From Ignavibacteriales bacterium (GTDB lineage Bacteria; Bacteroidota; Ignavibacteria; Ignavibacteriales; Melioribacteraceae): 64,000 bases of DNA. The stretch lies in the NCBI GenBank assembly GCA_021740915.1, contig JAIOYW010000004.1, positions 212,473 to 276,472 of the forward strand, given 5' to 3'. The position numbers and the translations under genes were made by a program. Numbering within the stretch: the stretch's first letter is position 1; each line of letters starts with the position of its first letter. Shown piece after piece: positions 7,640-16,867 of the stretch. The notes beneath the pieces are model-generated. The model searched no databases and was not told where the DNA came from. It saw nothing but the letters and a program-made list of their open reading frames with translations.

Positions 7640-8944
7640 ATGAAGAAGGACAAATTATTGGGGTTTCCGTCATTTTTTTTATTAAAAGTTATATGCATTG
7701 TATTATTTTCCTGCTTTTTCTCATCGATTTCGATTGCCCAGACTCCTAAATGGAAAGTATATAATAAGGATAATTCCAACTTTCCGGGAGGAAATTTCCT
7801 CACAAGTAATGCTTATGATATTAAAATAGACCCGACAGGCAGAATCTGGGTGGCGACCTGGGGCGTTGCGTATTATAACGACACTCTCTGGACACATCTT
7901 CATTCGGGTAACTCAGGAATCCCCTCTGTTGAATTATATACTCTCGAAATCATTGATGATTCCGTCAAATGGTTCGGATGCTGGAATGCAGGTTTGATCA
8001 GGTACAAAAACGCCGTTTTCGATACTTTCACAACTGAGAATTCTCAAATCCCCAATAATTTGGTTTTTGATATTGATCTTGACAGAGAAGGAAACTTATG
8101 GATAGCTAGTGGAAGTTCTGTAAGTAAATTCGACGAAGTTCAGTTCACAAATTATCAATTGGGTTACACTGCATACACTGTTTTTGCAGACAGAGAGGAT
8201 AATATCTGGGTTGGAACATACAATGGGGGACTGAAAAAGTTCGATGGTTTTAACTGGACGACTTATACCAAAGAAAATTCAGGGCTGCCGGATAACATAG
8301 TTCTGGAAATCTCAGAGGATGCCTCCGGAATGATATGGATATGCACCTGGGGTGGTGTATCCGCGTTTGATGGGAATAACTGGACTACTTTCACTGCTCC
8401 TTTGGTTCCTTCAAATATAACCCGGTCAATTTATATAGATTCTGATGATAATAAGTGGATCGGAACCGAAAATGGTATTGCGAAATACGACAATACATCA
8501 TGGGTCACAATTACCGGAAGCAGCGCTTTATTGGAAGGCGGTATTATAAACTCAATGAATATGGACACATATGGAAATCTTTGGATCGGAACGAGTATGA
8601 TGGGAGTTTATGTCTATAATGAAAATGGAATTGTAAGCGGAGTTGAAGAATTCTCAGAACATACTGCTGATTTTCATCTTTTTCAAAATTATCCGAACCC
8701 TTTTAACCCCGAAACGGTTATTAATTTTGATTTGAAAAATGATGCTTTTGCAGAAATTAAAGTTTACAATCTCAACGGACAATTAGTATCTGTCCTGCTC
8801 GAGTCAGAAAAACCTGCAGGCAGTCATACTTTATATTTTAATGGCGCTGGTCTATGTAGCGGCGTGTATTTTTATTCCCTAAGTGTTTTGGAAAATAAAG
8901 GTGATCTTAAGCGCGAAGTAAAAAAAATGATTTTGTTGAGATAG
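7640..8944 (+). CDS. Secreted beta-propeller protein with type IX sorting domain
   Basis: This 434-residue protein starts with a long signal peptide ending near SISIAQ. The body holds about seven repeats of the two-component-regulator-propeller type, each with a core such as GNLWIGT, DNIWVGTYNGG or GMIWICTWGG followed by FDG.NWT, which should close into a beta-propeller. The last ~80 residues form a type IX secretion C-terminal domain with FQNYPNPFNPETVINFDL and an end rich in Lys (KKMILLR). Export across the outer membrane by T9SS is therefore expected. Unlike hybrid sensor kinases that carry this propeller, there is no membrane helix or kinase domain. Ligand or partner is unknown. A consensus promoter lies upstream. 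Confidence 0.88.
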   Translation: MKKDKLLGFPSFFLLKVICIVLFSCFFSSISIAQTPKWKVYNKDNSNFPGGNFLTSNAYDIKIDPTGRIWVATWGVAYYNDTLWTHLHSGNSGIPSVELYTLEIIDDSVKWFGCWNAGLIRYKNAVFDTFTTENSQIPNNLVFDIDLDREGNLWIASGSSVSKFDEVQFTNYQLGYTAYTVFADREDNIWVGTYNGGLKKFDGFNWTTYTKENSGLPDNIVLEISEDASGMIWICTWGGVSAFDGNNWTTFTAPLVPSNITRSIYIDSDDNKWIGTENGIAKYDNTSWVTITGSSALLEGGIINSMNMDTYGNLWIGTSMMGVYVYNENGIVSGVEEFSEHTADFHLFQNYPNPFNPETVINFDLKNDAFAEIKVYNLNGQLVSVLLESEKPAGSHTLYFNGAGLCSGVYFYSLSVLENKGDLKREVKKMILLR

Positions 8945-9205
8945 ATACTGCCAAAATACAGTAATCAACCTGGATTTTCATTTTTACTTACAATTTTAGT
9001 TTACTTCAAAGTTCGCAAAGAGGCCGCATTATACAAAAGTGTTTTCAATATTGCTTTAGTGTCAAACTCTGTATCCATTGCGGCTTGATCTTCTGCGTAT
9101 TAGTCTGCATAGTCAGATCAGAATTTACCCGCATCGCCAGCTCAAACATTATTGCAGGTTTTATTATATTGCTACAATCTAATTATTAATTGAATTTTGG
9201 AAATA

Positions 9206-9862
9206 ATGCAAAATACCGGTTGTGTAATTTTCGATCTGGATGGGACTCTACTGGTTTCACACGATACAATTTATTATGCTACAGTAAAAACGCTTGACGA
9301 ATTAGGAATTGCTTATAAAATGGATAGAACAGGATTCAACAATATGATAGGACTTCATTTTCAGGAAATATTCGATGCCTATCAAATTGAAGTTACCGAT
9401 TTTAATCACTTTATTCATTTATATAAGAGCCTCTATTTCAATTACATTGATGACTCTTATCTTTATGAAGATGCAAATAATCTTCTTGAGAGATTAAACA
9501 ACTATGGAATAAAAACAGCTCTTTTAACCACTAAATCTCAGGATCAGGCAGATAAAATAACAGAGCATTTCGGAATCTCTCCGCACCTTAATTATATTGT
9601 TGGACGAAGGGATAATTTCCCAAATAAACCTGATCCCGGTGCAATTCTTCATATCTGCAAAACATTAGGCGTTAATCCGGAAAATACGATTATGGTTGGT
9701 GATTCGGAAGTTGATATTGAATGCGGCAATGCAGCGGGAGTTATCACATGTGCGATTACTCATGGTTACCGGACAGCTGAAGCCCTAAGAAAAGCAGAAC
9801 CTGATTACATTGTTAATAACTTGAACGAGATTGCCGGATTGGCAGGACTTAATACATTATGA
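9206..9862 (+). CDS. HAD-superfamily phosphatase (phosphoglycolate phosphatase-like)
   Basis: The frame extends to a TTG at 9197, but the ATG at 9206 is preceded by GGAAA at 9199-9203 and gives a 218-residue protein of normal length, so it is preferred. Motif I is VIFDLDGTLL, motif II LLTTKSQ, motif III includes the Lys of NKPDPGAILH, and motif IV is VGDSEVDIECGNAAG, all typical of Gph/PGMB-type HAD IA phosphatases. The substrate is uncertain; phosphoglycolate or pyrophosphate are candidates. Its stop overlaps the crotonase start by four bases (ATGA), so the two genes are coupled. Confidence 0.86.
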   Translation: MQNTGCVIFDLDGTLLVSHDTIYYATVKTLDELGIAYKMDRTGFNNMIGLHFQEIFDAYQIEVTDFNHFIHLYKSLYFNYIDDSYLYEDANNLLERLNNYGIKTALLTTKSQDQADKITEHFGISPHLNYIVGRRDNFPNKPDPGAILHICKTLGVNPENTIMVGDSEVDIECGNAAGVITCAITHGYRTAEALRKAEPDYIVNNLNEIAGLAGLNTL

Positions 9863-10614
9863 ATGAAGGTTACATTAAGATTCAGAAAGAAAACAGAATC
9901 GGGACCATTTTCTTTTTCCATCCGAAAAGTAATTCTCTTACATCCCTTTTGTTAAATGAATTCAGAATTTCTATCGAACAGCTATCTGTCGATAATGATA
10001 TTAAAGTTATTGTTATCAGGAGTGAAGGAGAAAAAACATTCTGCGGCGGAGCATCGTTCGATGAACTGGTTTCAATTCAGGACTACAACAGAGGCAAAGA
10101 ATTTTTTATGGGATTTGCGCGGCTGATAAACTCAATGAGAAAATCTCCTAAATTTATTATTACCAGAATTCAGGGAAAGACAGTGGGTGGAGGTGTTGGC
10201 CTTGCAGCCGCTTCAGATTTTGTTCTGGCTTTGAGTAACTCTGATGTCAGACTTTCAGAACTTGCTCTCGGCATCGGACCTTTTGTTGTCGGACCCGCCG
10301 TAGAAAGGAAAATTGGCAAAGGAGCATTCAGCCAGATGTCAATTGATTATGATTGGCACTCCGCTGAATGGGCAAAGAAAAACGGATTGTTCAGTGAAGT
10401 TTTTTCCTCGATAGAGAAACTTGATGAGGCAGTTTTTTCGCTGGCAAGCCGTTTAGCCGCCGGAAGCAGTGAAGCAATGAGGGAATTAAAGAGAGTACTT
10501 TGGGAAGGCACTGATACCTGGGACACATTACTTGAACAGAGAGCAGAAATAAGCGGAAAGCTTGTTCTCTCAGATTTTACGAAAGAATATATAAAGAAAT
10601 TCAAGTCGAAATAG
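9859..10614 (+). CDS. Enoyl-CoA hydratase/isomerase family protein (crotonase fold)
   Basis: The 251-residue protein has the crotonase oxyanion-hole segments FCGGASFDELVSI (about residues 56-68) and GKTVGGGVGLAAASDFVLA (about 109-127). In rat enoyl-CoA hydratase the second segment carries catalytic Glu144 (GGGCELAMMCD); here Gly stands in that place, while the other Glu is kept in LSELALGIGP. This suggests an isomerase or other crotonase reaction rather than classical hydration. The gene overlaps the HAD phosphatase by ATGA and converges on recG with a 17-base gap. No fatty-acid oxidation genes are adjacent. Confidence 0.83.
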   Translation: MNEGYIKIQKENRIGTIFFFHPKSNSLTSLLLNEFRISIEQLSVDNDIKVIVIRSEGEKTFCGGASFDELVSIQDYNRGKEFFMGFARLINSMRKSPKFIITRIQGKTVGGGVGLAAASDFVLALSNSDVRLSELALGIGPFVVGPAVERKIGKGAFSQMSIDYDWHSAEWAKKNGLFSEVFSSIEKLDEAVFSLASRLAAGSSEAMRELKRVLWEGTDTWDTLLEQRAEISGKLVLSDFTKEYIKKFKSK

Positions 10615-10631
10615 AATAATCGCCAAATTAT

Positions 10632-12821
10632 TTATCCGATCTGGGAGTAAGCTTTGGCTTTACGGTATTGTTTGATTAGAGTCTCCTTTAATACTCCGTT
10701 TTCCGGTTTTTCAAGTTTCGGATCATCTGCAATTATGGCGAAGGCATCTTTTCTTGCTTGAACTAAAATATCATGATCCTGAGTAATATCTGCAAATTGC
10801 AGCGTTGGCAATCCGGATTGTTTCGTACCGAAAATATCTCCCGGACCTCTTAATTTCAGATCTATTTCGGATAATCTGAAGCCATCACTAAAATCTACCA
10901 TTGACTTCAGCCTGATAGCAGTCTTATTTTTTTCAATTTCAGCAGAAGAAAGAAAATCGAGGTTTAGATAGGAATCCCCTGACGAACGTATAAAATCTTC
11001 TCCGGCGATAAGCACACAATAACCCTGCCGTTCGCCCCTGCCTACTCTTCCCCTGAGTTGATGCAATTGTGAGAGACCAAAACGAAAAGCATCATTTATG
11101 ACAATAATATTTGCATCTTTTACATCTATTCCGACTTCAATCACTGTCGTCGAGATAAGAACGTCAAATTCTTTCTCTGCAAACCTTCTCATTACATCAG
11201 CTTTTTCATTCCATTTCATTCTGCCATGAATCAAACCAAGTCTGATATCCTTCAACCAGGTTTTCTGGAGTGATTCAAAATGATCCTGGGCTGCTTTGAG
11301 CTCTAATTTTTCGGATTCTTCGATAAGTGGGTAAACAATATAACTTTGATCTCCTTTTTTAAGCCGATCGAGTATGAATTTGTAAACCTCCGGAAGTTTG
11401 GATTCAGGTGTCAGTTTGGTGATAATTTTTTTTCTGCCTTCCGGCAATCGATCGATAACACTGATATCAAAATCACCATAAAGAGTCATTGTAAGAGAAC
11501 GGGGAATCGGAGTTGCAGTCATCGCTAACACATCCGGAGATAAGCCTTTCATTATAAGACGTGCGCGCTGCTCAACTCCAAAACGATGCTGCTCGTCAAT
11601 AATGACGAGTCCCAGATTGGAAAAACCAACTTTTTCTTCAAAAAGTGCGTGTGTTCCAATAATTATTTGTCCTCTGCCATTTCCGATTTCTTTTAAACGC
11701 TGATCTTTTATTTTTTTAGACTGTCCGCCAAGTAGTAATAATATATTCATTTTAAGATCAGAATTTTCGAGTAATCGGCTTATTGTAGAGAAATGCTGAT
11801 GTGCAAGTATTTCTGTTGGTGCCATCAGGACAGCCTGGTAACCATTTGTGATGGCAACGAGCATTGCTATAAGGGAAACGACCGTTTTACCGCTCCCAAC
11901 ATCCCCCTGAAGAAGTCTGTTCATCGGCTCATCTGCTTCCATGTCCTTTCTTATCTCTGATAATACTTTTAGCTGAGCTTCGGTGAGTTTGAATGGCAGA
12001 GATGCAATAAAGTTGCGTATCGGTTCCGGAAAAAAATTAAAAGCGATACCCCTCCGTTGTGATTTCAGTTTATGCTTTCTCCCCGCGACCAGCAATTCAA
12101 GATAAAATAGTTCCTCATACTTGAATCTATAAATCGCTGATTTTAGATCATTTTCCGAAGCGGGAAAGTGCATCGATCTGACAGCGTTCTGAATCCGGCT
12201 AAGTTTATTTTTAGTGATGATCTGATCAGAAAGAGTTTCCGAAAGTTCTGTTACATAAAGCGTAACTGCATCATAGATTATGTTTCGCAGACTGAGGATC
12301 CCAAGATTCGTTTTTTTGAATCGTGCCGGAATCCGGTAAAACGGAATGATTTTTCCGGTATGCCTGAAGTCCTCATTTTCCTTTTCACTGAATCTGTCAA
12401 AATCCGGGTGAACAAACTGAAGGCTGCCGTAACGAGTTAATGTCGGCTTGGCAGAAACCGCATAAATTTCTCCCGGCTTAAACCGGTCTTTGAAAAACTT
12501 GATACCCTGAAACCAGATTGCTTCGAAAAATCCGATGCGATCAGAAAACTTAACTTTAAATATCTCTCTTTTGAAATATCGGATTGTTTCTGACTCTATA
12601 ACTTTTCCAATTATAGTTATTTCACCGTCATATCCGGAGCCAACAACCACACGCGCTTTTCCTGAATCGACAAGATTGCTTCTATCGAGATGTTTTGAAG
12701 GGAAATAGTAGATAAGATCGCGGATGGAATGAAGACCAACTTCTTCAAAAGCCGCTCTTCTGGATTTGCCGACCATTTTAAGTAAATCGACTGATTGATC
12801 AAGCGGATTGGCAACTATCAT
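10632..12821 (-). CDS. recG: ATP-dependent DNA helicase RecG
   Basis: RecG remodels stalled replication forks and branch-migrates Holliday junctions. The 729-residue protein has an N-terminal wedge/OB region, then Walker A LLQGDVGSGKTVVSLIA, the DEQH box in VIIDEQHRFGVEQRARL, ATPIPRSL (motif III), and helicase motifs V and VI (STTVIEVGIDVKDAN, QLRGRVGRG). The C-terminal SGLPTLQFADI is a RecG-specific tail. Length is normal. It is last in the queA-ispD-plsY-gpsA-CYTH-recG run, starting four bases after the CYTH gene. Confidence 0.97.
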   Translation of the reverse strand: MIVANPLDQSVDLLKMVGKSRRAAFEEVGLHSIRDLIYYFPSKHLDRSNLVDSGKARVVVGSGYDGEITIIGKVIESETIRYFKREIFKVKFSDRIGFFEAIWFQGIKFFKDRFKPGEIYAVSAKPTLTRYGSLQFVHPDFDRFSEKENEDFRHTGKIIPFYRIPARFKKTNLGILSLRNIIYDAVTLYVTELSETLSDQIITKNKLSRIQNAVRSMHFPASENDLKSAIYRFKYEELFYLELLVAGRKHKLKSQRRGIAFNFFPEPIRNFIASLPFKLTEAQLKVLSEIRKDMEADEPMNRLLQGDVGSGKTVVSLIAMLVAITNGYQAVLMAPTEILAHQHFSTISRLLENSDLKMNILLLLGGQSKKIKDQRLKEIGNGRGQIIIGTHALFEEKVGFSNLGLVIIDEQHRFGVEQRARLIMKGLSPDVLAMTATPIPRSLTMTLYGDFDISVIDRLPEGRKKIITKLTPESKLPEVYKFILDRLKKGDQSYIVYPLIEESEKLELKAAQDHFESLQKTWLKDIRLGLIHGRMKWNEKADVMRRFAEKEFDVLISTTVIEVGIDVKDANIIVINDAFRFGLSQLHQLRGRVGRGERQGYCVLIAGEDFIRSSGDSYLNLDFLSSAEIEKNKTAIRLKSMVDFSDGFRLSEIDLKLRGPGDIFGTKQSGLPTLQFADITQDHDILVQARKDAFAIIADDPKLEKPENGVLKETLIKQYRKAKAYSQIG

Positions 12822-12825
12822 CAGA

Positions 12826-13305
12826 TTATTTATTTTTTAGGGGATTCCCATACAATGCGAGGAGATAATTTGTGAATCTTTCATCCTCGGTTACCTCGCT
12901 GCCAAACCATGCCGGGGGTTCAAATTGAGTACTCTCATCAACCGAATGAAACTCAACTTCTGCAACGAAAAGTCCTGAAAGATTTTCCATAAAAACATCG
13001 AGTTCAATTAATTTTCCCTTAAAAGGGATATGATATCGATCCTTTATTATTTTCGGCAGGTGCGTTTTATTCCAGTATTCATCAAAAAGATCAGAAGCAA
13101 CCATTTCTTCTGATTCTTCACGTACTAGTCCTTTCCCTCTTTTAACAGTTTTAATAAAAACCCCATCTTTTTCTCTGAGGCGAAACCGGTGGTCGGTCTC
13201 GTAATCAACATAAACCTGTTTTATTTTCTTTTTGGGGAAGTCTGCAAAACCTTCGGGCAGATTTTCAATCAGAAATTTACGTTCGATTTCGAGATTATTG
13301 CCCAT
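12826..13305 (-). CDS. CYTH domain protein (triphosphate tunnel metalloenzyme-like)
   Basis: The 159-residue protein starts with the CYTH signature ExExK (EIERKFL, Glu6, Glu8 and Lys10). Basic and acidic strands of the tunnel follow (FRLREKDG, KTVKRGKGLVREESEE, ELDVFMENL, VAEVEF). The superfamily includes inorganic triphosphatases and class IV adenylate cyclases; bacterial single-domain members are often triphosphatases. The exact activity is not deducible. It lies between gpsA and recG with gaps of 8 and 4 bases. Confidence 0.85.
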   Translation of the reverse strand: MGNNLEIERKFLIENLPEGFADFPKKKIKQVYVDYETDHRFRLREKDGVFIKTVKRGKGLVREESEEMVASDLFDEYWNKTHLPKIIKDRYHIPFKGKLIELDVFMENLSGLFVAEVEFHSVDESTQFEPPAWFGSEVTEDERFTNYLLALYGNPLKNK

Positions 13306-13313
13306 AGTATTAT

Positions 13314-14318
13314 TTAGTGATAATGCTCGGGTTTCATATCCCGGGTCATTAATTCGTATGTTGCTTTAATCGGATCCTTGTCCTCAAAAAGAATTTCGTA
13401 AACCGCTTTGGCAATGGGAGTTTCGGCACCATAAGATTCCGCAAGTTCATAAACAGACCTGCTGGTTTCAACGCCTTCAGCAACCATAGTCATGCTCTTA
13501 AGAACCTGTGTCAGTTTAAGTCCTTTTCCAATCTGCTCCCCGACAAACCTGTTTCTACTGTGCCGGCTCATACAGGTTACAATAAGATCGCCAATACCTG
13601 AGAGTCCAGAAAACGTCTCTTTCTGAGCCCCCATCCTAAGCCCTAGCCTTGTTATCTCAGCAATGCCTCGAGTCATAATCAAAGCTTTTGTATTATCGCC
13701 AAATCCTGCACCATCAATAATGCCTGCACCTATTGCAATTACGTTTTTTAATGCACCGCCGAGTTCAACACCGACAATATCAGTGGAGGAGTAAACACGG
13801 AAATAAGAATTCATAAATGCAGCCTGTATCTGCTTTGAGGTTTCTTCATCATCTGCGGCTGCAACAACTGCGGTAGGGATTTTCCTTGCAACTTCTTCGG
13901 CATGACTTGGACCGGATAAAACTCCGATTGAACCAATAGGCAAATCAGGAAGTTCTTCTCCAATTACCTTGCTGACAGTAAGATGGGTGCCCCGTTCAAT
14001 ACCTTTGGAAACACTGACAAACGTAGTATTCCGAAAATTAATTTTTTTCAACTGTTTGAATACGCTTCTCACAAACTGAGTTGGGATTGCGGAAACTATC
14101 ATGTGTTTGTTTGTGCAAGCTTCACCGAGATCGTATGTAATTACCAATTCTTTGGGGAGAGGAATTCCGGGAAGATAGTCTTTATTCTCCCTGGTTTTAT
14201 TCAGAACTTTAGCATAAGCTTTTTTATACTCCCAAAGAGTAACATCATGACCGTTATGGTATAGGATTATTGCAAGAGTGGTACCCCAGCCCCCTGCTCC
14301 TAATACGGCTATCCTCAT
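13314..14318 (-). CDS. gpsA: NAD(P)-dependent glycerol-3-phosphate dehydrogenase
   Basis: GpsA reduces dihydroxyacetone phosphate to sn-glycerol-3-phosphate for phospholipid synthesis. The 334-residue protein has the dinucleotide-binding loop VLGAGGWGTTLA at residues 4-15, SKGIERGT, GVLSGPSHAEEVA, the catalytic-Lys segment VELGGALKNVIAIGAGI, and TRGIAEITRLG, all diagnostic. Length is typical. It follows plsY by 12 bases; PlsY uses its product, so the pair forms the first two steps of phosphatidic acid synthesis. Confidence 0.97.
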   Translation of the reverse strand: MRIAVLGAGGWGTTLAIILYHNGHDVTLWEYKKAYAKVLNKTRENKDYLPGIPLPKELVITYDLGEACTNKHMIVSAIPTQFVRSVFKQLKKINFRNTTFVSVSKGIERGTHLTVSKVIGEELPDLPIGSIGVLSGPSHAEEVARKIPTAVVAAADDEETSKQIQAAFMNSYFRVYSSTDIVGVELGGALKNVIAIGAGIIDGAGFGDNTKALIMTRGIAEITRLGLRMGAQKETFSGLSGIGDLIVTCMSRHSRNRFVGEQIGKGLKLTQVLKSMTMVAEGVETSRSVYELAESYGAETPIAKAVYEILFEDKDPIKATYELMTRDMKPEHYH

Positions 14319-14330
14319 TTGGTTTACCTT

Positions 14331-14990
14331 TTATTTTTTCTTAAATGATATCCTGTTCTCTTTTCCAGCAAATAATCTTGCAACATTAGCTCTGTGAGTA
14401 AATATCACAAGCACAGCTATTGCTATAGCAAAGGGGAGTATTGTCCCGTAACCTGGGATATCAACATGAAACAGATTCTCCCGGATAATAAGAATAAACG
14501 GTATTGAAACGGCAGCCATTATAGAGCCGAGTGAAATATATTTTGAGAGATAAACGACAACTGCAAAAACAGCTATTGCCAGAAGCATATCAATTGTAAT
14601 GATAGTGATAAGAAATCCAAGAGCGGTTGCAATGCCCTTTCCGCCTCTGAATCCGGCAAAGACTGTCCAGATATGCCCCATAACTGCAGCCAATCCGGCA
14701 ATTATCTGAACAAGTGTAAAATCATCAAAAGGAGTTTCGTTAACAAATGGAAAATTATCAAGATAAAGCCTTGCGATCAGCACCACTGCAAGGGCGCCTT
14801 TCAATGCATCGAGCAGAATAACGATAATTCCATATTTCCACCCGAGAACTCTGAAAACGTTAGTTCCTCCGGCATTACCGCTGCCGTGTTCGCGGATATC
14901 TATTCCTTTAACTTTTTTGCTTATCAGCAGGCTTGTCGGAATTGAGCCGACAAGATAGGAAAGTATTGTTACAACAATAAGATTCAACAT
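14331..14990 (-). CDS. plsY: Glycerol-3-phosphate acyltransferase PlsY
   Basis: PlsY is an inner-membrane enzyme that moves an acyl group from acyl-phosphate to glycerol-3-phosphate. The 219-residue protein shows SIPTSLLISKK near the N-terminus, the first conserved loop GSGNAGGTNVFRVLG (residues 37-51), the second loop FAGFRGGKGIATALG, and a third conserved segment near HRANVARLFAGKENR. About five hydrophobic helices are visible. It is followed by gpsA. PlsX is not in the window. Confidence 0.96.
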   Translation of the reverse strand: MLNLIVVTILSYLVGSIPTSLLISKKVKGIDIREHGSGNAGGTNVFRVLGWKYGIIVILLDALKGALAVVLIARLYLDNFPFVNETPFDDFTLVQIIAGLAAVMGHIWTVFAGFRGGKGIATALGFLITIITIDMLLAIAVFAVVVYLSKYISLGSIMAAVSIPFILIIRENLFHVDIPGYGTILPFAIAIAVLVIFTHRANVARLFAGKENRISFKKK

Positions 14991-15042
14991 TTATTATTCC
15001 TGTAATAATAGTTAAGATTTAAACTTAATAATAATAATGATA

Positions 15043-15735
15043 CTAAAAAAGGGATTTTTGATGGTTCAGAATAGCTTCGAAAATGAAAAGGTCTTCCTGC
15101 GTGGTAATTTTAAAATTTTGAGATGAACCATTACATATATATACATCATAAGATGCATTATGTACCATTATGGATTCATCTGTCGGTAAAATATCCTTCT
15201 TATATCCTTTCTCATAAGCATCTGCAAGATATTTTGCCAGGAATATCTGGGGGGTTTGAATATGGTAGAGATTTTCCCGGGAGACATATTTTTGCACCTT
15301 TTCTATTCCGCTGAGAATGGAATCTTTCACAGGAACAGCGACAGTAACTGCATTATAAATTTTGGCTGAAGCTATAGCATTATTCAATATCTGAGTCGTT
15401 AGAAGTGGACGGGCAGCATCGTGGATAACAATCAGATCATTTTCTTCTGATCTGATGGCGGTGAAGCCATTAAATACTGAATCGCATCGCTCTTTGCCTG
15501 CATCAACAATCCGGGTAATTTTCGTGAATCCTTCCCTTTTAACTATCTCTTCCATTTTCTTATGGAATTCTGCTGATACGGGGATTATTATTTCATCAAT
15601 AATATCGTTATTATTAAATACTTCAAGGGTGTATGCAATTATCTCCCTGCCGCTGACTTCAATAAACTGTTTCGGAATATTTCCGCCAAATCTTTTTCCG
15701 CTGCCGCCGGCAGGGATAATTGCAAAACACTTCAT
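15043..15735 (-). CDS. ispD: 2-C-methyl-D-erythritol 4-phosphate cytidylyltransferase
   Basis: IspD couples CTP to MEP in the non-mevalonate isoprenoid pathway. The 230-residue protein carries the nucleotide-binding loop AIIPAGGSGKRFGGNIPKQF at residues 5-24, the conserved VIHDAARPL, AVPVKDSI, and QTPQIF stretches, and TDESIMV. Its ATG overlaps the queA stop by one base (TAATG), so the two are translationally coupled. No other isoprenoid gene is present. Confidence 0.96.
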   Translation of the reverse strand: MKCFAIIPAGGSGKRFGGNIPKQFIEVSGREIIAYTLEVFNNNDIIDEIIIPVSAEFHKKMEEIVKREGFTKITRIVDAGKERCDSVFNGFTAIRSEENDLIVIHDAARPLLTTQILNNAIASAKIYNAVTVAVPVKDSILSGIEKVQKYVSRENLYHIQTPQIFLAKYLADAYEKGYKKDILPTDESIMVHNASYDVYICNGSSQNFKITTQEDLFIFEAILNHQKSLF

Positions 15736-16772
15736 TATAAGATCATCATCGCATCCCCGTAACTGAGGAAACGATAGTTATCCTTCATTGCCTTTTTATA
15801 TGCTTTCATCATAAAATCGTAACCGGCAAAAGCTGCGACAAGCATAAGGAGTGTAGATTCCGGCTGATGGAAATTTGTGATGAGTTTTTTAGTCACTTTG
15901 AAATCATAAGCAGGGAAAATGAATTTATCTGTCCAGCCAAAATTCGGTTTTGCGAATCCTTCTGCAGTAACACTTGATTCGAGAGCCCGAACAGTACTTG
16001 TGCCCACAACCCAGACATTTTTCTTTGCTAAAAGTGCTTTGTTGATAGTTTTAGCTGATTCTTCAGGGATTTCAAAATATTCAGAATCCATTTTATGTTT
16101 GGTCAGATCCTCAACTTCTACGGCTCGAAATGTTCCTAAGCCGATATGAAGTATAACCGGGGCAACCTTGACACCTTTTTCCTTAACCTGTTTGATTAGG
16201 CTTTCGGAAAAATGCAGACCGGCAGTGGGTGCAGCAACCGAGCCGTCTGTTTTTGCAAAAACAGTCTGATAATTGCTTCTGTCTTCCGGCAGTGTATCTC
16301 TTTTGATATAAGGAGGCAAAGGAGTAAGCCCCATCGTCTCAATTGCTTTAAAGATATTTTTAGTGTCGTCATTGAATCTGACAGTCCGTCCCCTTGAAGT
16401 TGTATTATCTATTACTTCGCACCAGAAATTGTCGTTGAAATATATCCTGTTGCCGATACGGACTTTTCGTGCCGGATCAACAATAACATCCCAAATACTT
16501 TCATCCTTATTAAGTTCTCTTAACACAAATACTTCAATCTTGGCATTAGTCCTTTCCTTATAACCGAAAAGTCTTGCCTGCATAACTTTCGTTTCATTAA
16601 CAACCAGCACGTCTCCCTTCTGCATAAAATCAAGAACATCCGAAAACACTTTGTGTTCAATATTACCGGTTGCCCTGTCCAAAACCATAAGTTTTGCCGA
16701 TTCCCTTGGTTCTGCAGGAAATTTGGCGATCTGAGTTTTAGGCAGATTGTACTTAAAGTCTGAGAGTTTCAT
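15735..16772 (-). CDS. queA: S-adenosylmethionine:tRNA ribosyltransferase-isomerase
   Basis: QueA adds a ribosyl-derived cyclopentene ring from SAM to preQ1 in tRNA, making epoxyqueuosine. The 345-residue protein has the N-terminal FKYNLPKTQIAKFPAEPRES, VVNETKVMQARLFG, the diagnostic GSVAAPTAGLHFSESL, HIGLGTFRAVEVEDL, TSTVRALES, and NFHQPESTLLMLVAAFAGY. Length is normal. AGGAG lies five bases before the start. It is the first gene after a likely terminator following ppdK and begins the queA-to-recG run. Confidence 0.97.
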   Translation of the reverse strand: MKLSDFKYNLPKTQIAKFPAEPRESAKLMVLDRATGNIEHKVFSDVLDFMQKGDVLVVNETKVMQARLFGYKERTNAKIEVFVLRELNKDESIWDVIVDPARKVRIGNRIYFNDNFWCEVIDNTTSRGRTVRFNDDTKNIFKAIETMGLTPLPPYIKRDTLPEDRSNYQTVFAKTDGSVAAPTAGLHFSESLIKQVKEKGVKVAPVILHIGLGTFRAVEVEDLTKHKMDSEYFEIPEESAKTINKALLAKKNVWVVGTSTVRALESSVTAEGFAKPNFGWTDKFIFPAYDFKVTKKLITNFHQPESTLLMLVAAFAGYDFMMKAYKKAMKDNYRFLSYGDAMMIL

Positions 16773-16814
16773 ATTTCTCCTGTTCCATTAGTATTTAAAG
16801 CTTTTCTTATCCTG

Positions 16815-16850
16815 AAAAATTAATCGGGGAACGACGATAAGCCGTTCCCT
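16815..16850 (-). terminator. Likely rho-independent terminator after ppdK
   Basis: On the minus strand GGGAACG (16849-16843) pairs perfectly with CGTTCCC (16833-16827) over a nine-base loop. A TTAATTTTT tract follows after a few bases. It lies 18 bases after the ppdK stop codon and before queA. The T-run is offset and broken, so termination may be partial. Confidence 0.5.
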
Positions 16851-16867
16851 CGAAATTATTTCTCAGA

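Noticed and set aside
9197..9205. TTG start for the HAD phosphatase
   Set aside because: The ATG at 9206 has a GGAAA ribosome site at good spacing and gives the usual N-terminus.
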